This document shows, piece by piece, positions 19,373 to 30,925 of a DNA stretch of 64,000 nucleotides. Origin of the DNA: Buxus sempervirens (lineage: Eukaryota; Streptophyta; Magnoliopsida; Buxales; Buxaceae); assembly GCA_947561395.2 (NCBI GenBank), contig OX387187.1, positions 3,850,976 through 3,914,975 on the forward strand, written 5' to 3'. Positions within the stretch are counted from its first letter, which is position 1, and every line of letters begins with the position of its first letter. Position numbers and translations under genes: made by a program. The notes beneath the pieces were generated by a model that did not search any database, was not told the DNA's origin, and saw only the letters and a program-made list of their open reading frames with translations.

Positions 19373-21077
19373 GGTAATTGGAACCAATTACAAGCAGAGA
19401 GCAAAAAGACCCACCAATTGCACTTTTTGAGATCTTTGTCTGACTAATTGCATTTTGCAAGGATTAAATAGGATGATTTTGGAAAAAGAATTTGTGTGGA
19501 GGATTTGCTGAAAAGTCCCTAACCTTAAGGGGCAAATCCTCCTCTCTAGTCTCATTGAGCACTCGTGGCTATGAAGTGAGATTTGAGACAAATTTTAAAA
19601 CAAAAGTGGGTAAGGTGGCAATCCTTGCAACTTACAACTAATATAAACATTAATCTCCTGAACAATGTGGAGAAAATCATGAAAAAATTCAATTCTTTGA
19701 TTTGCCTGTATTTATATTGCGAGCAGGTCATGCCTGTAATTTGAATACGAGCGCCATTGACCGCATTACCTTTGCGGGCTTGTGCTGCCCGTGCTCGTTT
19801 TAGGGTCCTTCTTAATCGCGACCGCGACTAATCTTTTCCATTTCCGCTCACATTTCACCCTAATTTGCTTGCGCCCGTAACCTCTTCTCCGGTCTTAGTT
19901 TTCTTCGGCGACACTTCATCTTCTCCTGTGACTCCCATTCTTCTCCGGCGATTCTCATATTCTCCGGCAACCTTCACCACCTCCGATGACTGTTCTAAAC
20001 TCTCCGGTGTTTGCTTTCAGTGGGCGTGCTCCATTTTACTGTTACGGCAACATTCCTTCATTGCTATCAAAGCTTTGCCGACTGATTTCCTTTGGTAATT
20101 AGACTTCTTCAAATTTTCTTTGCACATTTGGATTTGGTAGAAACAGGTATGCCGACTCCTGGAGTTTTATATTGATGCCGCGTCCATGAATGTCCGATTG
20201 CTCTTGATCGAACCACATCCCTGAATTTCATGCTTGCTTATCCTGATTCTTCATATGTTCTTGATTGATACGAATCCTCCATTTTGAAACTTGCTTATAG
20301 TGATTTGAGGCTTTGTATTTGTGAGAATGAATTCATGTTGAGCCCATGCCCAGATTTCTGCATTTTCAGTTATTGAGCTAGCCAATCCTTAGTCTACTGT
20401 GTTTACTGAACTATTGACTTGCTGTCTTCAGACATCCTTGAATTACTGTTTTGACAATTGTTCTATGGATGTCTTGAATGCTTGTATGATTCTCAATTTC
20501 TGTGTTTGAGCAGATTCCCAAATTGGTATGCCCTACTGATTTTTTTCTGCCAATTACCCATGCATGAATTTGCTTGATGAGCTTGCTTTTCCCAAGAGTT
20601 TTTCTGCAAATTTCCCCTACATGAACTATATTCTTCTGGAACCATATTCATGATTGATACATGGTTGACTTTCTTGTTTATGCCATCACTGCTCAAAAAT
20701 ATGAATTCTTCAATCACTTGAACGATCCAAGCTTTTAGCTAACTCCCTGAAATTACACAAAATTAGTAATTAGGGAATTAAGGCATTCTATAAACAAATT
20801 AGAGTTCGTCTAATTTAGAAATAAACCCAGAACTTTTAAGCATAAACATTTTCCTCTCTCTCTCTCTCTTTTTCATATAGAGAAAATATGTTTTCTTAAT
20901 TAAATCAAAGGTAAATAATAAAAGGTGAACTCCTCCAGTTGGCTCCTGATTTGATCGGGAATTTCTGCCACATTTCTTTTCCTTTTTCCTGCAAACAATT
21001 AAGCTTAGTTAAAATAAAATCAAGCAACAAAGATTTTTAACAAGAATAATGAAACATCTCCTTGATTTGAACCGCAG
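19373..21077 (+). other. promoter, 5' UTR exon and leader intron of the A2 PMD gene
   Basis: A palindrome array (degenerate TACGGGC type) lies at about 19700-19800. Next comes a likely 5' UTR exon (about 19810-20093), rich in TCTCCGGC words. A donor-like TTTG|GTAATT follows, then about 980 bp of AT-rich intron ending in CCGCAG directly before the ATG at 21078. The layout equals that of A1, mirrored. No other gene seen. Confidence 0.5.
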
Positions 21078-23969
21078 ATGGCTCGCATTCAATCAGCATC
21101 TAGGGATCCTGCCGATGAGCCCTCTTCTTCTAGGGTTTGGCGGGATCATGTTGATGTGGCCTCATCTTCGAGGGCTGAGAGGGATTCTGATTCGGACATC
21201 CCCGATCTTCCTTCTGGGGATTCGCGTGAGGCGTCCCCAAAGGTACACTCTAACTATTCTGAATTTTAAATTCATTCTCAACATCCTTCACCCTGATTAT
21301 TTCTTCCTTCCAATTATTTCCTTAGCTGGCAATTGAGGCTTCGGGCAGAGATAGAGACCGTAGCGGGCGCCGAGGAGGAGGCAGAGACAGAGGCCGTGAT
21401 GAGGGTTGTAGAGGAGACCGTGGCAGGGATGAGGCTAGGACTAGGGTTGAGGTCCCTGAGGCGGTTGCTGCCCAGATTAGGGATACTAACCTTTTGCATG
21501 GCTTGAGGACTCATCCCTCGGCTTGTATTAGGGCAGACATCCCTTTGGAGTATCCCTTGTCTCATTACCGAGGGAGCTGGGCTAGCTTCATCAGATTTAT
21601 CGAAGACTGCAGTTCAGCCTTTCACCGGGAGTTGGGCTTGTTTGGTTTTGGTCTCTTCATCACTATCCCAGATGTGCGCTTGGATCGGGCTCTTATTGCT
21701 GCGATGCTCGAGAGGTTCTTTCCGGAGACGCTGAGCTTCCACTTTCCAGATATTGAGATCGGGATCCGGCCATCCGACTTCATACTCATCACAGGGATTA
21801 GGATAACTGGAGATATTATCCCTGAGATGGTGATGCCAAATGCTGAGGAGATTGCTTCCTATCTTGGATATATAGTGTTGCCTCCGGAGGCATGGGATAG
21901 AGGGAGAGCTAGATTGTCTCTGACTTGGTTGAGAGAGACCTTCCGGAGGAGGCAGCTTGGCCAGCTTGCTGCTGGTCATACAGTTTTCCCGTTTGCCTTC
22001 CGTTTCATTTTTCTGTACATGATGGGCTCCTACTTCTTCCCAGAGAACACGACCTCTGTCAGTCCTCATTTCTTGAGTTTATTAGGAGATTTGTAACAAG
22101 TGAGGAGATATGCCTCGGGCCCGCTTATTTTTGGCACTATTCTGGCTAGCCTGCGCCGATCAGTTAGCGGCCTCTCTACTTCCCAAGGAGCTGGAGTTGG
22201 GTGCAGATTCTTCTGGCCCTTCTTGCAGGTAAAATACCTATTTTTTTCTTTCTCTCTCTTTTTTTTTTCTCTTTTTCTTTTCTATTCTTCTGACCATTTT
22301 CTTCTTTTTGCAGTTTTTTGCTAGGGTGTATATTCCCTATTTCCGCCTTACCTCTACGATGTCAAAGGAGACATATCCTATGGCTCGTAGATGGTGTCAT
22401 GTGGAGCACGACTCTGAAAACAGTCGTCCTAGGTCTGCTCGGGCTCATCTGGATAGGTTGTATCGGTCTGAGGTAAGCTTCTTTAAATCTTCCTTTTTCC
22501 CTTTCCTGAATCACATGTCTAATATTCTTCTTTCTGTTTTTCAGCTGTTCGTCCCCCCGGATGGAGGACATTCATGAGGTGCTGGCCCTGCATGCGGCTA
22601 GAGATAATGCCTTTGCCCCTGACCAAAGACGTCAGCACTACCAGTTCTTCATTGGTCAGATGGGCAACATCTGGTACTGCGGTGAGCGCTTCTTTTATCA
22701 GCACATTGGAGTGCCTCGGATTCCTGCCATCCCACCAGATATTACTCCTTCTTTTCCTCCTATGCCTGTTGATCCTGCTCAGTTCCTAGATTGGATTGAG
22801 GCAGAGACATTGTTAGAGAAGGCTGACTATGATGCCTGGTTCAGGCAGGCTTCAGTTGGGTGCCTCATGCCACCCATGCCTGTCCATGACGGAGTCACGG
22901 AGATAGGAGGGGTAGTGATCAAGGCCTACGATACGACGGTATGCCTTTCCCTCTTTGATCTTCAATTCTTATACTCTATTTTGACTTCGTATTTTCTGAT
23001 ACCTTTTCTTCTGTTTCAAGAGGCTCAGTTGGTAGAGATCTGGTCTCGGTACGCTTATATAGAGCTCCAGTGGGATGTTGCTATTGCCAAGCGGGACGCC
23101 CTCTTTATTACCATTGCAAACCTCCGGGGACAGCTTGCCAGGGCACAGGGCTAGCGGGTCCTTTTGGTGCACAGGACCAAGCGGGTCCATCTCATACCCA
23201 GGTTATTTCTTTCACCTCTTTCCATTCCTGTTCTTATATCTATTTATCCTATTCTGACTAAAATTTCTTTTCTTATTTTCAGGATGACATAGCCGGTCCT
23301 TCTTCACCTGCTTCATCATTGCCTATGCACCTTCGTGGTGAGGTTTTCTCTGTGGCACGAGTAGAGTTTGTGACTTCTCCTGGATCGGTAGAGGTGTCTG
23401 TAGCAGAGCCCGAGATTGAGGCTGAGGTTGCACCTACTGCTGTCCCTACTACTGAGGACGTGCCAGAGTCTGCTCCAGGACCAGAGACCGCTCCTGATGC
23501 GCCTGCTGAGATAGATATGGAGTCGGCCGGGGATACCGCTGTGGTGGAGCCTACTGATGAGGCTATGGTGATAGAGGAGGCTGCTGCTGAGCCTGTAGAG
23601 CCTGGACCTGATACTGATGCTCCTGGGGTGTCTGTTCCTACTGATCCTGCCACGGAGCCTGTTGTGAACGAGGAGGTGCCTGCTGTGACAGAGGAGGCGC
23701 CTGCTGCCGAGCCTGTGAGTGAACCAATCTCTACGGATTCTGATGCAGATTCTACGAGATATGTAGATACTTCAGGGTACGTTCCTCCTGATCATCCCAC
23801 TGCTGGCCTTGTGCCTTTATATATGTGGTATGATATTCAATCTATTTTGAGCAGGATGACCCGTAGTACTGCTCGCCGTTTTGTGGAGCATGTTTTCGAG
23901 CGCCGGCGGCCTTCAGGCAGTGGTCAAGGCAGGGGACGTGGTCGTGGCCGCAGGGGTGCACCTAGATAG
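21078..23969 (+). pseudogene. A2 copy of the antisense PMD gene, degraded
   Basis: Exons correspond one to one with A1: 21078-21242, 21326-22228, 22314-22472, 22545-22938, about 23020-23201, 23283-23969. Damage seen against A1: TAA at 22094-22096 where A1 has CAG; one extra C early in exon 4 (run of C near 22552), shifting the frame; acceptor of exon 5 changed from CAG to CAA (23017-23019); a lost base plus TAG near 23152. The PMD signature (LSFHFPDIEIGIRPSDFILI), the acidic Pro/Glu/Ala region and the GRGRGRGRR tail are still readable. It cannot encode the full protein but may still be transcribed. Confidence 0.85.
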
Positions 23970-24186
23970 ACAGATTACATTAGGATATCTCATGTACTTG
24001 TATTTTGACAAAATGATGTACACCTTCATATATATAAAAGAAGTTTGATTTATTTTTTTCTTCATATATGCTCTTTTCTTTTTCATTTCTAGCTTTTTCT
24101 TGCATGATATATGTTAAAGCAAGGACAGGTGAAGCCTAGGGAAGCAATGAAATTGAAATTTCCCATTTTTTTGCATTTTTCCAACA

Positions 24187-24351
24187 AAATCGTATTTATA
24201 TTACAAGCAAGCTATGCCCGTAATGTTAATGCGGGTGCACGCTGCTCGTAAATTGTTTACGGTCACAATGTGTCCGCACTCTTTATACGGGCACGCCACG
24301 CTCGTATTATAAATGCGGATTTTATTGCCTTTTCGAATTTTCTATATAAAC
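24187..24351 (+). promoter_or_regulatory. promoter of the A2 DUF7745-like gene with palindrome array
   Basis: Palindromic modules with GCGGGC, TACGGTC and TACGGGC arms (24187-24320) precede a TATA box CTATATAAAC (24342-24351) about 90 bp before the ATG at 24442. It mirrors 2197-2350 in A1. Confidence 0.6.
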
Positions 24352-24441
24352 TCATGGGGAACGTCATTGTGATGTTTTTAAAAGTTTGAAAACTCCCTAA
24401 GCCTTCCGTTTTCTGCTTTCCTTGGCTTCTTTGGTGCTTCC

Positions 24442-27400
24442 ATGGCTTCCCTTGCCCCTTTCTCTTTTGTCGATGGATCTCCTCCTGCAAGACAACCTGT
24501 TAGATCAAAACCTCCTAATCTCACCAGGTACAATGTTGTGGATTCCTTCTATGATAGGTGGGTTAACTCCATGACCCTTGATGAGGAAATTCGTTGGGAT
24601 TCCATCCACTTAAGCCACATCCTACACATCCCTAAAATTCCCTTTAAGTGGGAAATCATTGAAGCTTTGATTGGACACTGGGAACCTGAATTAAATCTCT
24701 TCCGTTTTTATGACAAAGAGATGACTCCTACCATTGAAGAAATTGAAACCATCCTTGGCCTAAGTGTGCGCGCGTCGGAAATGTGGCACGGGAAAATTCG
24801 GAGTCGCCACCGCCTGATGGGGTACAGGCAGACACCTGGGTGCCTAAGTTAGTCTATTTGGGCTGGTCTGCGGCTTGAGATTCTAAGTCAGTTCTCGGTT
24901 GCGGTCTGGGGAAGTCCGTAGACACCCTAGTCCGCCCCGTCGGATGACGGGTCCCGTAGGTTCCCTGGTTTGAGTCAGTTTACTTTGGTTTCTCACTCGA
25001 TTCCTAATCCGATATGCTATTTGGTTAAGTCTGTCAGGACCACCAAAGTGGTGTGGGTCCCTTTAATTACTTTTATCTTGTTTATTTAGATAATCTGAGT
25101 CGGATTGGGTGGGCCCTTTTAGGAGGCCCACGGTGTCCTTGGTGGGCTTGACTAAGCCCACATGCCTCTGGTGGGCCTTTGTCTAGTCCAAGAAGGCCAT
25201 GTGGACTTGGGTGAAATGAATTAATTTTACTTATTTTATTCAAGTTGGAGGCTTATGTGATTTTCATGCAATAAGTGAGTCTGCATTGGTTTGCGGCCCC
25301 TGGATGGGCCCCCATGTTGGTTGCCAAAAAATGTTTTAATTTATCTTTATTTATCTTTGCGAAAGTGCACTGGATATTGGGCTTGGGGCCCGTGGTCCAG
25401 TTTTGGGCTTAAAAGCCCAGTTCTCTGAAGTTTGGGGTTTGCACCCTGACTTGGTTGATTAGTGGGCTTTGGTGGGCCCGATAGGCCCTAGCCCTGGGTC
25501 TCTGCCAAACCACATAATTTAGAACACATTCAACAAGGTTGGTTCGGGCGGGCCGCATTGGGTTTGGCCCATCCGATTCAATCAGTTCATTTTACTTAAA
25601 CTTACTTATTTGCATGCTTTTGGATTTATCGGGCTTGGTGGGCCCCGTTGGAAGGCCCACTAGGGTACCAAATTGGACCGGTGGTCCAGGTCCCATATTG
25701 GGTTTCCGGGTGACCCGGAAACTCTGTTGGTTCACCCGGAAACCCTGTTGGTTCACTTGGTTTTGTTGAAAATATCATGCAAATTCGACAAGGAACAAAG
25801 AACACAAAAATGACATTTTTGTCATGTATCCGGCCTTAGTTGCCGGATACGCACAAGCTGTAGGTGATCTGGCCTGAGTTGCCGGATCACCTCAAAACTG
25901 CTCTTTTCAGGGTTTAGGCAATTGGGGTCATTTCCAGGGGTTCCTAGGGGTCCTTTACAAGTCATGTGGGCCCCAGAGAGGGCCCACTCAGGTACAGGGA
26001 TGAGGAATTCCCATCCTTGGTCTCTTTTGATGGTTTCTTAGCAAAGGCCATGGGGGGGAAGAGGCATCCAGGTTGTCTCTTCCATTTGGGATCATGTATA
26101 TCAACATGGCAGGGACCAAGGTGTCCCTGCTTTGGTTTCTGAAGCTCCACTACAGCACACAACAAAGGTCCATAGAGAATCCTTTGAATCAAGAACTTGA
26201 AGCATGCTTCCATGACTGACCAAAACATGCATGCTCAATACTTTAACCAAGGGGACAGCCACTGTATGGAGGGGATTAACATGCTTTTTATGGGATTGGA
26301 GGTAATGGACTGTGGGGTGGGGGAGCACGCAATGGGATATTTAATTCATGATGCATTCACTAAGACATAGCATATGACTTAAAAGGCTAGGAACCCGGAA
26401 TAAAGGAGAGCTACAACAGCAGCTCCGGCGAGTCATGACAGTGGGCTAAGGGGATGGGAACATGCTTAACGTATAAGCATGCAAGGAAACAATTTAGCAT
26501 GCATAAACGAACAAGTGCAACTAAGGAAGTCTAGCACTTATTACCAATCAACAGAAAAAATCCACATAGCATGCGAGAAACAAGAAATCAGCAAAAGAAA
26601 CCCCAATACATGCGAGAAGACCAATGGGAAGAACCATGATCTAACATGCATTTCCTACACATCTTAGCAATATCTAAACCCAAGACTCATGCTTAAACTC
26701 ACGAAAATGTAGAAAAGGGGAAGAGAAGGGGGTTTACATGGGGATACATTAGATGAGGACCAAGGAACATGCTCCTTATGCAAGAATGCTTAAGATGACC
26801 CCAGGGACAGCAACTAAAAGATATTAAAAAGTATGCAAAATGGACTCCCATACTCCCCTAAAGGAACTTATGTGGGCTTCTCACCTATGGTGGCATTCAT
26901 GCCATGAAAAGGAGATGGTAAAGGCATGGTTGAACCACCATGGAAACGCTCAGGCCGAGAGAGGAGAAAATAAAAAAACAGTAGAAAGAAAATCCAGCTT
27001 TAATATATGTTGAATACAATGGGATGAAGAACCTTACCTAGGGGTTCTTAGACTCTTGTACGAGGTGGAGCCTCCTCCTTGCAGCAAGAACAAGGCTGGA
27101 AGTCCTTCTCCCAGCTCCCAACAGCAACTCACCCTTCTTTTGTTTCAGCAAGAAAGTGAAGAGGAGGAAGAAGACAAGGGTTGGATGGCCTTGGAGGAGA
27201 GTGGGAAGGCAATGGGGGCTAAGGGAGTTGGGGAGAGGGAAGTTCGCACCAAAACAAGTGGGGGAAGAAAGCCTCAAATCAGCAAAAGGAGCCAACCCCC
27301 GACCAGAGGTGGCTGCTGGGCTTTTATAAACAAACTTAATGTATCCGGCATTAAATGCCGGATACACTGCATGTCCTTTGTATCCGGCATTTAATGTCGA

Positions 27401-29592
27401 ATACACTGAACCTCCTTTGTATCCGGCATAAAATGTCGGATACAAACAAAATCATTTCAAAAATTTAATGCCACCGCGAATTTGTCGGGGAATCGGCGTG
27501 AATCTCGCGGGCTGATCTCCTTGTATCCGATGAATAGTGTCGGTTATGCACTGAGGTATGTGTATCTGACATATTTGGTTGGATACAAATCAAAAAATTA
27601 CGGATTTGCCCCTGGATATTCGCAGATTCATCCGATACTCTTAGATATTCACAGATTTGGTCCATGCAAAATTTTGCTTTAAACCCTAGGATATTTTGCA
27701 TGTTTGGATATTTACGGATTGCCCCTTGAGATATTTTCTTGTGCCACTTGCCACGTGTGCGGCTTTTTGCCACGTGTGCAGCTTTCCGGGCTTTGCTGCT
27801 CGAAAACTTCGACAGCTCATATCTCCTTCATCCGGACTCCGATTTGTGCAAACTCAGTTGCGTTGGACTCGTATCAGAGCCCTCTATCCAATGATATAGA
27901 GCTAAGCACCTGGCTCGGGGTTCAAAAAAAGTCAACTTTCGGCTCACCCTCAAGTTTGACCGGCCCACAGAACCTTCATCCGAACTCCGATTCCAGCAAA
28001 CTCAGTTGCGTTGGACTCGTGTCGGGATTCTCTATCCATTGAAATAAAGCAAGGTGGCTAATTATCACTTGATCAAAAGGTCAAATTTCGACCCCTTAGG
28101 GTTTGACTTTTTAGCCGGGTTTTGCATTTCCGGCTCTTCTGGGAACGCAAAAATGAGGTGCTTACACTAAGGTTTTCTAAAAAAGTTGTGTATCCATGCC
28201 TAAAGCCTAGCTATATAAAGGAGGCATCCACATTCTTGGGTACAGGGAAGAAGGACTTAGGAAATTCTGACACACTGCTGACCTTGTCCAAGACCTTTTT
28301 GACTGAAAAACTTCTAAGGGGTGAGGACAAGGATGCCCGGTTTAATGCTTTGACTTTGATAGTGGTCAACCAGTTGCTCTTTCCACGGGGTGACGACCAG
28401 GTTGACTTGGCTCTCATCTCAGTTGTTTGCCAGGTTAGGGAACGTGAGATATTGGCCCTTATGATCTTAGCAGAGATATATCAGGCCTTGACTGACTGCT
28501 ATTTCAGAAAGAAGAAATGCTTTCTTGCCTGCGCCCCTATCCTACAGGTAAAAAGGAAATATTTTATATATATATATATATATATTTCTCTCTTCTATTT
28601 TTTTTCTTCTTTTTTTTCTTTCTTTTTTTTTCTTTTTTTTTTTCTTTTTTTTCTTTTTTTTTTTTTGAAATAAATTAAAATACTCCCCTTTTCTGCAGCT
28701 TTGGTTACTTGACCACCTGAGTCAGGTTGAAGAGATAACTCACCGCTTCTTTCCAAGATTGAAAGTTCTTGTTTTGATGAGCAACAAGGGGTGTCCTAAC
28801 ATCCAAGGTGGCAAGCAGGGATGGTTCACTTTCTTGGGTACTCTCCAGGATGATCAAGTGAGATGGCCTGGCACTTATCAGCCCAATCCAGAGATAGTGA
28901 TCAGCTTCAGAGATAGGAACTTTCTGGTTCTAGTAGGCTTGAAATCTGCTGTCCTTTATCTTCCCTTGAGGGTTCTTCGGCAGTTTGGAGCGACCCAGGG
29001 GATCACGATCCCTACTGGATATGAGAACCTCCTTGGGCCACTTACACCAGCCACCATGGAGCTAAATGCTCAATTAATGAATGAGTGGTCCTATGTTCAT
29101 TTTCTGTGGGGTCCAGTCTTTTCTGAGTCCCATGTGAAGGACTATCATTTCTGGATCAAAGAGCAGGTGCAGAGTCATGCCCCAGTACCAGAGGATCCTC
29201 CTGCAATTCTTCCCCCTACTTATGAAGACATCCTGGAATCTGAAAATGCCACCCACAAGCGGCTTCAACAAATATGGATAAGAGAAGCCCAAGAACTCAG
29301 GATAAAAGGTATTGATCTGGAGAGGCAACTTGAAGAGCAGAGGTCTTGCCGCATTGTCATCGAGAAGAAACTTGAGGAATAAAGACAGGCTCGTCGCTTT
29401 GAAGTCCGAGCGATGTGGAAGAAATATCAGGATTCCCTGGCTGACATTATGGCATTGAAGATTAAGCAATCTCTTTCAGATGAAGTTATCTCCTTTTTGA
29501 GCGATCCAGATGCAGAGGGAGCTTTTGGAATCATTGCAACTTAGGCGGCTCGAATTAGGGAGCTTGAGGAGCAGTTAGGGGGTAGGGATTAG
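24442..29592 (+). pseudogene. A2 copy of the antisense DUF7745-like gene, split by solo LTR B
   Basis: Exon 1 is 24442-24764 plus 28172-28547 (699 bp once the LTR and one target copy are removed, the same length as in A1). Intron 28548-28698 (GT-AG, T-rich); exon 2 28699-29592 (894 bp, same as A1). There is no indel in 1,593 coding bases relative to A1. Two nonsense changes, CAA to TAA at 29380-29382 and CAG to TAG at 29542-29544, are both C to T. The insertion at residue 108 lies just after the PMD-like motif. Confidence 0.88.
24765..28166 (-). repeat. solo LTR, family B, 3,402 bp, target duplication CTAAG
   Basis: Flanked by CTAAG at 24760-24764 and 28167-28171. On the minus strand it starts TGTAAGCACCTC (28166) and ends CGCGCGCACA (24765), like the B LTR at 11597-18264. 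No PBS, PPT or coding sequence is present, so it is a solo LTR from recombination between two LTRs. TATA box on the minus strand at about 27331-27322, palindrome array 27340-27445, U5 hairpin with TGGCGACTCC (24809-24800). It disrupts exon 1 of the A2 DUF7745-like gene. Confidence 0.93.
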
Positions 29593-30434
29593 ATTCTTTT
29601 TTTCTTTTCTTTTTTTTTTTCTTTTTTCTTTTTTTCATACTTTTATACAAAAGCAAACTCCAATAGTGGAAAGACAATAGATTTAATTCAAAAATAGGTT
29701 TTATATTATTGGCCTCAGAGTTCTCAGATGCTTGTAAAAACAGAAGTTTTATGAAAAGTATTTGATTTCTCATCACTGGCCAAAGTATAGTTTTTTTTCT
29801 TTTTTTTTTTTTTTTTTGAAAGCTGATCCCAAACACTTAATCACATATAATTAAAAATTTTAAAATCAGGTTGAATAATGAAAAGGGTAGTCCAAGCAAT
29901 AGGGAGAGACCAAATCTGTCTATCCTGTGACCTTTAGAATCATCCCCAAATGGCTTTTCCTCCATGACTGACCCTGCTAATCTGCTCAATTTCTAGTGCT
30001 CATGCTAACTTCAAACTTGGACCACATGATCAACTCAACCTTTGATTCTTCTTCTTTTTTTTTCTTTCTTTTTTTTTTCTATTTTTTTTTTGCCCCTAGC
30101 GCCAATTACGGTTTTCACTAGGGTCGGCTTCTACATTCCATCATCACCAATCTTACTCTGAAAGTTGAATGAATATACTAAAATCACCGAGGGCTTAAGA
30201 ATAGGACGAAACAAAGGCTAAGCTCGGTTTATGAAAGAAAAGGTATTACAGGCTCAAAAATTTCCTAAGTCTCTTTTTTTTTCTTTTTATTTTTTTTTAT
30301 ACTTGGCTTTCATTTGCCCCTATTTTTTTTCTCTTTCTTTTTTTCTTTTTTCTCTTTTTGCCCCTATTGTCTTTGCCCCTATTGGCCTTGCCCCAGTTTG
30401 TTCTGCCCCAGTATAGGACTATAAGTCCAATTTA
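29593..30434. other. spacer between integrase and antisense genes of A2, pyrimidine-rich
   Basis: T/C-rich low-complexity sequence with five TTGCCCC words between 30315 and 30410. On the element's sense strand these read GGGGCAA and resemble the PPT core. No gene seen. Part of it matches 1-300 of A1 in reverse complement. Confidence 0.5.
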
Positions 30435-30925
30435 TGTAACACCCCGGATCCAAGTTACATAGGTAAAACCGTAACTTATCTCCGAAGGTTATTATATAAC
30501 CCAAGATAGCAAATCAGAGTGAAGGAAAAACATGAATTAAACAATAACTATAAAATCAGAGTGCACTATAACCCAAGCTCCCATATAAAATACCATAATC
30601 AAGGCTAACTCACATTAACCAAGCCTATACTCGCTGATGCCGTCCTTACCAGAATCTAAAAACAAAACAAAACGGAAAGGAATTAGATACGAATATCCCA
30701 GTAAGCAACACATGCATGCTCAAATACAATTTGACAGTTCTAAAATATGATACAGTTTTAAATCATGCAACAGTAGTGATAACAAATCAGTTATGAATAA
30801 TCCAAGTAATCCAACAGTAACCATCGATCAGTATAAGATAACAGGAATAATCCAACATAAGCAACAATCTATGTCATCAAATCAGTAGTTCATAAGTCAC
30901 AGCAGGACTCATGAAATAAGACTGC

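Noticed and set aside
23279-23653. Minus-strand Ser/Gly-rich ORF opposite A2 PMD exon 6
   Set aside because: Shadow of the acidic Ala/Pro/Glu-rich coding strand.
1-29592. A1 and A2 as one large inverted duplication of host genes
   Set aside because: Each copy ends in its own PPT and LTR and lies in different flanking LTRs, so they are two separate insertions in opposite orientation.
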